Origin: an uncultured Synechococcus sp.
GTDB lineage: Bacteria; Cyanobacteriota; Cyanobacteriia; PCC-6307; Cyanobiaceae
Assembly (NCBI GenBank): GCA_937975655.1
Contig: CALJTZ010000288.1
Coordinates: 1-7,922 of the forward strand
Reading direction: 5' to 3'
Length of the DNA stretch: 7,922 bases
Shown here: positions 1 through 7,922 of the stretch, piece after piece
Layout of the letters: each line of letters begins with the position of its first letter
How positions within the stretch are numbered: position 1 is the first letter of the stretch
Position numbers and translations under genes: made by a program
The notes under the pieces: model-generated
Told to the model about the DNA's origin: nothing
What the model saw: only the letters and a program-made list of their open reading frames with translations
The model's database searches: none

Positions 1-1740
1 CTGGGCAACCGCCTGCGCCAGCTCGAAGGGGACGAGCGCGAGGCGGAGCTGGCGGTGCTGCAGGAGCTCAGCGGCTTGGTGGCCGCCGAGCAGGAGGCCC
101 TCACCCACCTGCAGCAGGTGCTGGTTCAGCTCGATGCCGGCGTGGCCCGTGCCCGCTATGGCGCCTGGCTGGGGGCGGTGCGGCCGCAGCTGGAGGCCGA
201 TGCCTTGGCCCCGCTGGTGCTGGAGGGCCTGCGTCATCCCCTGCTGCTCTGGCAGGAGCGGCGCCAGCAGGGCCATCCTGTGGTGCCCGTGGCTGTCACG
301 GTGGGCTCCCAGTTGCGGGTTGTGGCGATCACGGGGCCGAACACCGGCGGCAAAACCGTGACCCTCAAGAGCGTGGGTCTGGCGGCGCTGATGGCGCGCG
401 CTGGCCTGTTCCTGCCCTGCAGCGGCACGCCCCGCCTGCCCTGGTGCGCTCAGGTGCTGGCGGATATCGGCGATGAGCAGTCGCTGCAGCAGAACCTGTC
501 CACCTTCAGCGGCCACATCCGCCGGATTGCGCGCATCCTCGAGGCCTTGCCGCCCCCAGGCAGCGATCTGGCGGCCACCGACGGCGCGTCGCTGGTGCTG
601 CTGGATGAGGTGGGGGCCGGCACCGATCCCACCGAGGGCACGGCCCTGGCCATTGCCCTGTTGCGGCAACTGGCAGAGCGGGCCCGGCTCACGATTGCCA
701 CCACCCACTTCGGGGAGCTCAAGGCCCTCAAATACAACGATGCGCGGTTCGAGAACGCCTCCGTGGCGTTCGACGTGGAGACCCTCTCACCCGCCTATCA
801 CCTGCAGTGGGGCATCCCCGGCCGCAGCAATGCCCTGGCCATTGCCGCACGGCTGGGGCTGGAGGGGGCCGTGCTGGATGAGGCCCAGCAGTTGCTGGCT
901 CCCCGCGGGGAGGGGGAACTCAACCAGGTGATTGCGGGGCTGGAAAACCAGCGCCAGCGTCAGCAGGAGGCTGCCGAGGAGGCCGCTGCCCTGCTGGCGC
1001 GCACGGAACTGCTGCACGAGGAGCTGCTGCAGCGCTGGCAGCAGCAGAAGGATCAAAGCGCCGAGCTGCAGGAGCAGCGCCGCCAGCAGCTGGAACGGTC
1101 GATTCGCGATGGCCAGAAGGAGGTGCGACGCATCATCCGCCGGCTACGCCAGGGCCGGGATGTGGATACGGCGGCCCTGGGCGAGTCGGCCCGCCAGGCC
1201 GGCCAGCGACTCAAGAAGCTGGAGCAGCAGCACCGCCCTGTGCCGGAACGGCGCGAGCACCGCGGCTGGCTGCCGCAGCTGGGGGATCGGGTGAGGGTGC
1301 TGTCCCTGGGCAAAGCGGGCGAGGTGCTGGCCCTCTCCGACGATGGCCGCGAACTCACCGTGCGCTGTGGCGTGATGCGGCTCAACCTGGAGCTCTCGGC
1401 CATCGAGGGGCTCCACGGTGAAAAGCCGTCCCCACCGGAGCCGATCAAAGCGCAGGTGGCGATCAAGAGCCGCCGCAATCCCGCCAGCCGGGGCCCCCAG
1501 GTGCGCACCGAACGCAACACCGTGGATGTGCGCGGCATGCGGGTGCATGAGGCGGAGGCCGCCGTGGAGGAACAGTTGCGCGTGGCCAATGGTCCGCTCT
1601 GGGTGATCCATGGCATCGGCACCGGCAAGCTCAAGCGCGGCCTGCGGGAGTGGCTGGCCGGTGTGCCCTACGTGGAGCGGGTGAGCGATGCCGACCAGGG
1701 CGATGGCGGCCAGGGCTGCAGTGTGATCTGGCCCAAATAG
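1..1740 (+). CDS. mutS2: MutS2 family ATPase with C-terminal Smr domain (5' end cut off)
   Basis: The reading frame is open from base 1, giving 579 visible residues. MutS2 is usually about 780-800 residues, so roughly the first 200 are missing. Numbering from the window edge: MutS-type ATPase with Walker A GPNTGGKT at 112-119, Walker B and following motif LVLLDEVGAGTDPTEG at 198-213, and TTHF at 234-237. A Gln/Glu/Arg-rich coiled coil covers about 300-410. A small beta-rich KOW-like segment lies near 427-469. The C-terminal Smr domain (about 505-579) carries VDVRG at 508-512 and HGIGTGKLKRGL at 537-548. By family knowledge, MutS2 lacks the mismatch-recognition domain, binds branched DNA, restrains recombination, and in some bacteria splits collided ribosomes; the Smr domain can be a nuclease. 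Which role applies here cannot be read from the sequence. Its stop is 4 bp from the stop of the convergent ABC gene. Confidence 0.95.
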   Translation: MGNRLRQLEGDEREAELAVLQELSGLVAAEQEALTHLQQVLVQLDAGVARARYGAWLGAVRPQLEADALAPLVLEGLRHPLLLWQERRQQGHPVVPVAVTVGSQLRVVAITGPNTGGKTVTLKSVGLAALMARAGLFLPCSGTPRLPWCAQVLADIGDEQSLQQNLSTFSGHIRRIARILEALPPPGSDLAATDGASLVLLDEVGAGTDPTEGTALAIALLRQLAERARLTIATTHFGELKALKYNDARFENASVAFDVETLSPAYHLQWGIPGRSNALAIAARLGLEGAVLDEAQQLLAPRGEGELNQVIAGLENQRQRQQEAAEEAAALLARTELLHEELLQRWQQQKDQSAELQEQRRQQLERSIRDGQKEVRRIIRRLRQGRDVDTAALGESARQAGQRLKKLEQQHRPVPERREHRGWLPQLGDRVRVLSLGKAGEVLALSDDGRELTVRCGVMRLNLELSAIEGLHGEKPSPPEPIKAQVAIKSRRNPASRGPQVRTERNTVDVRGMRVHEAEAAVEEQLRVANGPLWVIHGIGTGKLKRGLREWLAGVPYVERVSDADQGDGGQGCSVIWPK

Positions 1741-1747
1741 GCCATCA
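1724..1747. terminator. Small stem-loop across the two facing stop codons (weak terminator candidate)
   Basis: TGGCC (1729-1733) and GGCCA (1740-1744) pair around the loop CAAATA. TGA (1724-1726) can pair with TCA (1745-1747) beyond a 2-nt bulge. The structure spans the mutS2 stop (1738-1740) and the stop of the opposing ABC gene (1745-1747). There is no T-run on either side, and the gap between the genes is 4 bp, so any termination signal has to sit in coding sequence. The call is weak. Confidence 0.25.
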
Positions 1748-2995
1748 GCCGAGCTGGGGCAGCAGCGGTTCCGGGCCACTGGCCACAGCTACCAGGGGCT
1801 CTGGCCGGGGGATGGCTTCCCCACTGGCATCGAACAGGCGCCAGCCGCTGGGGTCCACCTCCAGGTGCACCGTCTGACCCGGCACCAGGGCTTGGTCTGG
1901 CTCGGCCCGCAGCTGCACCAGGTGATCCCCCTCCAGCAGGCGGCAGGTGAGCAGTTGCTCATTGCCGAGGGCCTCGCTGTGGCTCACTTCAGCGGCCAGG
2001 TTGCGATTGGTGGCAGGGGCCAGTTTCAGGTGTTCGGCCCGCAGCCCGCCGGTAAGGGCCTGCGGCTGGCCCGCGGCATGCCAGCGGTTCAGGGCTTCGG
2101 CCATGGGGGCCTCCGGCAGGAAGCGCTTGCTGCCCAGCTGCAGCTGGCCGCCGCCCACGCTGAGCACCGGCAACAGATTCATCGGGGGGCTGCCGATGAA
2201 CTGCGCCACGAACAGGTTCGAGGGCCACTGGTAGAGCTCGATCGGCGTGCCGAGCTGCTGCAGGCAGCCCCGGTTGAGCACGGCGATGCGGTGGCCCATG
2301 GTCATGGCCTCCACCTGGTCGTGGGTCACGTACACGGTGGTGGTGCCGAGCCGGCGCTGCAGCTCCACGATCTGGGCGCGGGTGCCGGTGCGCAGCTTGG
2401 CGTCGAGGTTGCTGAGGGGTTCATCCATCAGAAACACCGCCGGTTGGCGGGCGATGGCGCGCCCCAGGGCCACCCGCTGCTTCTGGCCGCCGGAGAGTTC
2501 CTTGGGCAGCCGGTCGAGCAGGCCCCCCAGCTCCAGGGTGTCGGCTACATCGCGGATGCGTTGCGCGATGCGGCTTTCGCGGCTGGAGGGGAAGCGCAGG
2601 GGGGCAGGCAGCTGGCGGCTGGCGCGGTGCAGGCTGTCGCCCAGTTGCTGCAAGGGCGTGCGGGCCCGTTGCCGGCGCAGGCCGAAGCCGATGTTGTCCG
2701 CCACGGTGAGGTGCGGATACAGGGCGTAGCTCTGGAACACCATGGCCACATCCCGCTGGGCGGGGCGCAGCCCGGTGACGCAGCGATCCCCCACAAACAC
2801 CTCCCCGGAGGTGGGAGTTTCCAGGCCTGCCAGCAGCCGCAACAGCGTGCTCTTGCCGCAGCCCGATGGCCCCACCAGCACGAGGAATTCTCCGTCTGCG
2901 ATGGCCAGATCCAGCTGCCGCAGCACCTCCACCGGTGCGCTTCCCCGCCTGGGCGGATAGGTTTTGCTGACCTGCTGGAAGCGAACCTCTGCCAA
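1745..2995 (-). CDS. Sugar-type ABC transporter ATP-binding protein (MalK/UgpC/GgtA-like)
   Basis: This is the cytoplasmic ATPase subunit of a carbohydrate or compatible-solute importer, 416 residues from the TTG chosen here. Motifs: Walker A GPSGCGKST at 42-50, Q-loop Gln88 in VFQSYALYPH, signature LSGGQ at 167-171, Walker B VFLMDEP at 187-193, switch His225 in YVTHDQVEAMT. From about residue 267 it has a TOBE-type regulatory domain beginning FIGSPPMNLLP, as in MalK and UgpC. Compared with the family (about 370 residues) there are roughly 30 extra residues at about 108-142, inside the helical subdomain. A TTG further upstream at 3034 is also open, but the TTG at 2995 has a GAGAAGG Shine-Dalgarno 6 nt before it and starts just before the first family-like residues (AEVRFQQVSKTY). 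No permease or binding-protein gene is in view. In Synechocystis the GgtA ATPase is likewise unlinked to its partners, so ggtA is a reasonable guess; the substrate is unproven. Confidence 0.93.
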   Translation of the reverse strand: MAEVRFQQVSKTYPPRRGSAPVEVLRQLDLAIADGEFLVLVGPSGCGKSTLLRLLAGLETPTSGEVFVGDRCVTGLRPAQRDVAMVFQSYALYPHLTVADNIGFGLRRQRARTPLQQLGDSLHRASRQLPAPLRFPSSRESRIAQRIRDVADTLELGGLLDRLPKELSGGQKQRVALGRAIARQPAVFLMDEPLSNLDAKLRTGTRAQIVELQRRLGTTTVYVTHDQVEAMTMGHRIAVLNRGCLQQLGTPIELYQWPSNLFVAQFIGSPPMNLLPVLSVGGGQLQLGSKRFLPEAPMAEALNRWHAAGQPQALTGGLRAEHLKLAPATNRNLAAEVSHSEALGNEQLLTCRLLEGDHLVQLRAEPDQALVPGQTVHLEVDPSGWRLFDASGEAIPRPEPLVAVASGPEPLLPQLG

Positions 2996-3001
2996 GACGG
3001 G

Positions 3002-3008
3002 CCTTCTC
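3002..3008 (-). promoter_or_regulatory. Shine-Dalgarno deciding the TTG start of the ABC ATPase gene
   Basis: On the minus strand the sequence reads GAGAAGG, then 6 nt (CCCGTC), then TTG at 2995-2993. This close match to the anti-Shine-Dalgarno core at normal spacing favours this TTG over the in-frame TTG at 3034, which would abut the obgE start codon. Confidence 0.65.
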
Positions 3009-3022
3009 GAGGGCCCGATCCT

Positions 3023-3026
3023 AGGG
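3023..3026 (+). promoter_or_regulatory. Weak ribosome-binding site of obgE
   Basis: AGGG lies 8 nt before the ATG at 3035. It is a short but correctly spaced Shine-Dalgarno match. The reading frame is open far upstream, so this site and the conserved Obg N-terminus (MQFIDQARI) fix the start. Confidence 0.5.
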
Positions 3027-3034
3027 TTGCTCAA

Positions 3035-4024
3035 ATGCAGTTCATTGATCAGGCCCGCATTGCGGTGCGCGCCGGCCGCGGCGGCGACGGCATCGTGGCC
3101 TTCCGACGCGAGAAGTACGTGCCCGCCGGCGGCCCCTCAGGGGGGGATGGCGGCCGGGGGGGCGATGTGTGGCTGGAGGCCGATGTGAACCTCCAGACCC
3201 TGCTCGACTTCAAATACAAGCGCTTGTTTGAAGCCCAGGAGGGCCGCCGCGGCGGCCCCAACAAGAGCAGCGGCGCCAGCGGCGACCACCTCACCATCAA
3301 GGTGCCCTGTGGCACGGAGGTGCGCGACCTGCGCACCAACATCCTGTTGGGCGATCTCACCGAGAAGGGCCAGCGGCTGCTGGTGGCCGCCGGCGGCCGC
3401 GGCGGCCTCGGCAATGCCCACTACCTCAGCAACCGCAACCGCGCTCCCGAGAAGTGCACCGAGGGCCGCGAGGGGGAGGAGTGGAACCTGCAGCTGGAGC
3501 TCAAGCTGCTGGCGGAGGTGGGCATCATCGGCCTGCCCAACGCCGGCAAGAGCACCCTGATCTCCGTGCTCTCCGCCGCCCGGCCCAAGATTGCCGACTA
3601 CCCCTTCACCACCCTGGTGCCCAACCTGGGGGTGGTGCGCCGTCCCACCGGCGATGGCACCGTGTTCGCCGATATCCCTGGCCTGATTGCGGGGGCCGCC
3701 CAGGGCGCTGGCTTGGGCCACGACTTTCTGCGCCACATCCAGCGCACCCGGCTGCTGATCCACTTGGTGGATGCCAGCTCCGAGGATGTGGTGCGGGACC
3801 TGGCGGTGGTGGAGCAGGAGCTGGCCGCCTATGGCAGTGGTCTCGATGAGCGGCCCTGCCTGGTGGCACTCAACAAGACCGAACTGCTGTTGGATGAGGA
3901 GCTTGAGGAGCGGCTTCAGCAGGCCAGGGACCACTGCGGCCGGCCCGTGATGGCGATCTCTGCGGCCACCTCGAAAAATCTGGACCAGCTCCTCGCCGCA
4001 ACCTGGCGGGAGCTGGGGATCTGA
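3035..4024 (+). CDS. obgE: GTPase Obg (ribosome assembly / stress GTPase), short form without OCT domain
   Basis: Obg is an essential GTP-binding protein that works on 50S subunit assembly and links growth to nucleotide state. The predicted product has 329 residues. The N-terminal Obg fold (1-158) shows the glycine-rich segments RGGDG, GGPSGGDGGRGGD and AAGGRGGLGN. The G domain follows: G1 GLPNAGKST (166-174), G2 YPFTTL (189-194), G3 DIPGL (213-217), G4 NKTE (280-283) and G5 SAA (309-311). G4 has Glu where the consensus NKxD has Asp. The protein ends right after the G domain, so the C-terminal OCT domain found in Bacillus-type Obg is absent; E. coli-type and cyanobacterial Obg proteins also differ at this end. 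The frame stays open for 390 codons upstream of the ATG, but that stretch is antisense to the ABC gene and is not Obg-like. Confidence 0.97.
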   Translation: MQFIDQARIAVRAGRGGDGIVAFRREKYVPAGGPSGGDGGRGGDVWLEADVNLQTLLDFKYKRLFEAQEGRRGGPNKSSGASGDHLTIKVPCGTEVRDLRTNILLGDLTEKGQRLLVAAGGRGGLGNAHYLSNRNRAPEKCTEGREGEEWNLQLELKLLAEVGIIGLPNAGKSTLISVLSAARPKIADYPFTTLVPNLGVVRRPTGDGTVFADIPGLIAGAAQGAGLGHDFLRHIQRTRLLIHLVDASSEDVVRDLAVVEQELAAYGSGLDERPCLVALNKTELLLDEELEERLQQARDHCGRPVMAISAATSKNLDQLLAATWRELGI

Positions 4025-4030
4025 GACGTA

Positions 4031-4056
4031 ACGGCTGGGCCGAAAGGCTCAGTCGT
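4031..4056 (+). terminator. Stem-loop at the obgE / cp12 convergent junction
   Basis: An 11-bp stem is formed by ACGGCTGGGCC (4031-4041) and GGCTCAGTCGT (4046-4056) around a GAAA tetraloop. In plus-strand RNA all positions pair, two of them as G-U. In minus-strand RNA those two become C-A mismatches. It therefore favours the obgE transcript, as a terminator or 3'-end stabiliser. No T-run follows, so classical intrinsic termination is uncertain. The structure includes the cp12 stop codon (4049-4051). Confidence 0.5.
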
Positions 4057-4267
4057 CGTAAACGCGGCATTCGGGAGCTTCCGGGTTGAGGTCGCAGTAC
4101 ACCTCCAGGGAGCTGGGGTCGTGCTTGTCCTCGGGGTGATGGGCCTTGTACTCCTCGAGGCCCTTGAGTTCCTCTTCGAGGTGACGCACCTTGGCCTCGT
4201 CGCCGACCGCCTTGGCCGCTTCGATTTCGGTCTGGTCCTTGGCGATGTGCTCGTCGATGGTGTTCAT
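4049..4267 (-). CDS. cp12: CP12 family Calvin-cycle regulator, reduced form
   Basis: CP12 is a small, mostly disordered redox switch that ties GAPDH and phosphoribulokinase into an inactive complex in the dark. The product here has 72 residues. The C-terminal hallmark is intact: YCDLNPEAPECRVYDD (57-72), with Cys58 and Cys67 as the disulphide pair that enables GAPDH binding. The N-terminal half (IDEHIAKDQTEIEAAKA, then KVRHLEEELKGLEEYKAHHPED) is helical and charged. It contains no cysteine, so the N-terminal redox pair used in PRK binding is missing, and the usual AWD_VEEL motif is replaced by a Glu/Leu-rich helix. From memory, picocyanobacterial CP12 proteins often look like this; I cannot verify that here. 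The ATG at 4267 has no clear Shine-Dalgarno. The gene is transcribed away from the hypothetical gene at 4424 and its end lies in the obgE hairpin. Confidence 0.9.
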   Translation of the reverse strand: MNTIDEHIAKDQTEIEAAKAVGDEAKVRHLEEELKGLEEYKAHHPEDKHDPSSLEVYCDLNPEAPECRVYDD

Positions 4268-4423
4268 GAAAGGGGCCGGAGATCCTCAGGCCGCTCGACG
4301 TCGTGCCCACCATACGAGTCGTCACCAGGGGGTGGCGCCATTTGTGGCGGGGTTCTGATTTCGTCCCCCAGCGGCCACAGGAGGCCGCCGTGGCTAGCAG
4401 AAGAACAGACGCCACAGCTGCCC
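4268..4423. promoter_or_regulatory. Divergent spacer between cp12 and the hypothetical gene
   Basis: This 156-bp non-coding stretch must hold the promoters of both flanking genes. I cannot place a convincing -35/-10 pair on either strand. Visible structure: a perfect 6-bp inverted repeat GCGGCC/GGCCGC with a 6-nt loop at 4371-4388, and the hexamer TGTGGC in one orientation (4343-4348) and as GCCACA in the other (4374-4379, 4411-4416). These could be operator half-sites, but the spacing is irregular and the region is GC-rich. Confidence 0.45.
4371..4388. repeat. Inverted repeat GCGGCC-N6-GGCCGC
   Basis: The arms at 4371-4376 and 4383-4388 are perfectly complementary, with the 6-nt loop ACAGGA. 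It lies 35 bp before the hypothetical gene and about 100 bp before cp12. It could be an operator or a 5'-leader hairpin for the plus-strand gene. It may equally be chance in GC-rich DNA. Confidence 0.35.
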
Positions 4424-4906
4424 ATGGCACGCATCAAGCAACGACGGGATCGTCATTTCATCGATGCGGATGGCCGGCTCTATTGGATCAATGGGCCCGA
4501 TCAGCACTGCTACCTGTCTGAACAGCGCCAGTGGCGCTCAGGCCTCAGTTTTGATGAGGTGCTCGAGTGGAAACAGTGTGCTCCCAGCGGTCTGGTGAGT
4601 CAGCGCTTCAGCTCCGTGCAGGCCGCCTGTGAGGCCTTTGAGCACCGTCAGGTGCAGTGGACGCTCGATCTCTACCTGCGCCACATGGGCGATGAGATGG
4701 CCCTGCAGCGCGGTGCCGATGATTACAAGCCCACGGCCATCAAGCAGCAGGAGGCCCAGGGGGGCCGGGTGCGCCAGCAGCCCTGGCAGGGCACGGTGTT
4801 GCCCTCACCCCGTTGCGATTTGGCGGCGCGGCCGGGTTGCGGATCCGGCGAGTTACCCCATCTGCGGCGCCGGCGGCGGGGGGCCACGGTGCCCGCCACT
4901 CCCGGC

Positions 4907-4918
<12 letters not shown>
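4424..4918 (+). CDS. Hypothetical protein, 164 residues
   Basis: I do not recognise a named family. From the ATG at 4424 the N-terminal part (1-105) looks like a compact soluble domain, with aromatic-rich segments such as FIDADGRLYWINGPDQHCY (12-30) and a helical stretch around 66-91 (VQAACEAFEHRQVQWTLDLYLRHMGD). There is no signal peptide and no membrane segment. The C-terminal tail (about 106-164) is low-complexity and basic, rich in Gln, Gly, Pro and Arg, with five Arg in a row at 148-152 and two cysteines (131, 139). The frame is open upstream to 4121, but that stretch is antisense to cp12, and ATG 4424 is the natural start after the spacer, although no Shine-Dalgarno is evident. The last 12 bases overlap the 3' end of uup on the other strand. 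It may be a lineage-specific cyanobacterial protein. Confidence 0.7.
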
Positions 4919-6861
<1,943 letters not shown>

Positions 6862-6865
<4 letters not shown>

Positions 6866-7512
6866 GCTTTGGAGGGCTGGCGTTGACCCTCCAGATAAGC
6901 AAACACACTCTTGTCGCCCACGTCGGCCGCGGCTGGCATCGGGAACTTGCGCAGGGTGAGCAGCAGCAGCAGGGTGGCCTCCAGCGCCAGCAGAGCACCG
7001 GTGATGCCCGCCTCCAGCAGGCCACTGAGGTGGCCCAGCAGGGCCAGCGGCAGCAGCAGGGTCACGCCGATGGCCTCGGGCCGGCGGAAGCAGAAGAACT
7101 CCTTGAAGCCGATGCCCGCCAGGGCGGCGAAGAAGGGCCCCACGGCCCAGATCCAGCGGCCGTTGGTGGCCAGGCTGGCTGCCATGGTCCCCGGGCCGAC
7201 CGCCAGCCCGAGGGCGACAAAGCCCAGGCAGCCCACCAGCCAGAACAGCTGCAGCGCCAGGTGTAGGGGCCGCAGATAGATATGAATCCAGCGCAGGGCC
7301 AGGCCCAGCCCCGCGGCCATCGGTAGCAGCCACGGCCAGAGCGCCCCATCGCCCAGCCAGTGCCACTGAGCCAGCAGCGCGGCCTGGGCGATGGCCACGG
7401 TGAGCAGCGCCAGGCGGTAGCCCAGCACCTCGCGCCGGTCGAGGGCGGTGATGCTGAAGGGTCCGTAGACCCCCTCGAATACGGGATCACCGGCGAGGGT
7501 GGTGCTGCTCAT
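6862..7512 (-). CDS. DUF2301-like integral membrane protein
   Basis: The predicted protein has 216 residues and about six hydrophobic helices (roughly 31-50, 57-75, 85-105, 120-138, 147-161, 165-187), hence inner or thylakoid membrane. Between helices are conserved-looking polar motifs: RWIHIYLRPLHLALQLFW (74-91) and GIGFKEFFCFRRPEA (133-147). The latter recalls cyanobacterial DUF2301 membrane proteins; the assignment is from memory of the motif and is moderately sure. No function is known for the family. The ATG at 7512 overlaps the stop of the upstream GST gene as ATGA, and its own stop overlaps the uup start as GTGA. It therefore sits as the middle gene of a coupled operon. An in-frame extension to 7701 would run through the GST gene in another frame and is not needed. 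Confidence 0.85.
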
Positions 7513-7922
7513 GGCTGCTTGCCGGGTTGGGCCTGCACCAGTGTGGCCAAGTCGGGCCCGGCGGGCACGATGCCGGAGGGATGCAGTGGGAAAAGGGCTC
7601 CGAAGTAGTCGTGGCGCCAGGCCTCCGCAAAGCAGGTGGCCGCCACCTGCGGCAGGGCATAGACGCGCTGGCGCCAGGCCCAGAGGGCCGGAAAGTGCCA
7701 CAGCGGTTGGCGGCTCACGCCGAACAGGGGGGCGTACACCAACTCCAGGCGGATCAGGGTTGGGAACAGCTGCACATCCGCCAGGCTGAGTGCCTCGCCG
7801 CAGAGCCAGGGGCCGGCGCCTGCCAGGGCCTGTTCTGCCTCCTCCAAGGCGGCAAACAGCTCGGCCTCGGCCCGGTTGTAGGCGGCTTGGTTGCGGGCGA
7901 ATCCGCAGCGGTAAACCCCGTC
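7509..7922 (-). CDS. Glutathione S-transferase, glutathionyl-hydroquinone-reductase-like (N-terminal part outside window)
   Basis: The open frame runs off the right edge; 137 C-terminal residues are visible out of perhaps 300-400. They match the all-helical C-terminal domain of the Xi/omega-type GSTs (E. coli YqjG, yeast Ecm4): GVYRCGFARNQAAYNRA at 2-18, LCGEALSLADVQLFPTLIRL (40-59), LVYAPLFGV (61-69), LWAWRQRVYALPQVAAT (80-96), and a C-terminal motif ending HPSGIVPAGPDL (114-125). Family enzymes use an N-terminal catalytic cysteine (not visible here) to strip glutathione from glutathionyl-hydroquinones. The segment HDYFGALFPLHP differs from the HYYxSHxxINP of the E. coli enzyme, so this may be a cyanobacterial variant with altered substrate use. 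The gene is first in view of a coupled operon with the membrane protein and uup. Confidence 0.88.
   Translation of the reverse strand, partial: DGVYRCGFARNQAAYNRAEAELFAALEEAEQALAGAGPWLCGEALSLADVQLFPTLIRLELVYAPLFGVSRQPLWHFPALWAWRQRVYALPQVAATCFAEAWRHDYFGALFPLHPSGIVPAGPDLATLVQAQPGKQP

Noticed and set aside
1865..3034. A 390-codon open stretch on the plus strand joined in frame to obgE
   Set aside because: It lies antisense to the ABC ATPase gene, has a low-complexity Gly/Ala/Gln/His-rich translation with no family features, and Obg has a clear native start at 3035. Long antisense frames are expected in GC-rich coding DNA.
2996..3034. Upstream TTG start (3034) for the ABC ATPase
   Set aside because: It would add 13 residues with no family similarity and touch the obgE start codon; the TTG at 2995 has a good Shine-Dalgarno.
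4121..4423. N-terminal extension of the hypothetical protein over cp12
   Set aside because: It is antisense to cp12 and runs through the spacer; the ATG at 4424 gives a sensible globular start.
6866..7366. N-terminal extension of Uup by 167 residues
   Set aside because: The extension is Ala/Gly/Pro/Arg-rich shadow sequence within the DUF2301-like gene; Uup homologues begin at the SLISL segment, matching the GTG at 6865.

Overview
The window comes from a GC-rich genome, most likely a unicellular cyanobacterium of the Synechococcus/Cyanobium group. The best evidence is a CP12-type Calvin-cycle regulator next to an Obg GTPase that lacks the C-terminal OCT extension, together with a DUF2301-type membrane protein. 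This is inferred from protein families; no rRNA or other taxonomic marker is present. Coding is very dense and no mobile element, CRISPR array, tRNA or rRNA is visible.

Left part (1-4024): the 3' three quarters of mutS2 (+) converge, with a 4-bp gap, on a MalK/UgpC-type sugar ABC ATPase gene (-). That gene diverges from obgE (+) across only about 39 bp if its best-supported TTG start is used. Middle (4025-4918): obgE converges on a small cp12 gene (-) through a strong GNRA-loop hairpin. A 156-bp divergent spacer then separates cp12 from an unrecognised 164-residue protein gene (+), whose end overlaps the next gene by 12 bp.

Right part (4907-7922): three minus-strand genes, in transcription order a glutathionyl-hydroquinone-reductase-like GST (partial), a DUF2301-like six-helix membrane protein, and the ABC-F ATPase uup. 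Both junctions are 4-bp stop/start overlaps (ATGA, then GTGA), so this is a translationally coupled operon.

Most genes here are housekeeping: DNA/ribosome maintenance by MutS2, ribosome assembly by Obg, ribosome-associated Uup, sugar or compatible-solute import, Calvin-cycle control by CP12, and thiol detoxification. I see no clear new multi-gene defence or mobile system. The points most worth a second look are the reduced CP12, which lacks both the N-terminal cysteine pair and the AWD_VEEL motif; the obgE/cp12 hairpin; the insertion in the ABC ATPase; and the repeat-bearing spacer upstream of cp12.
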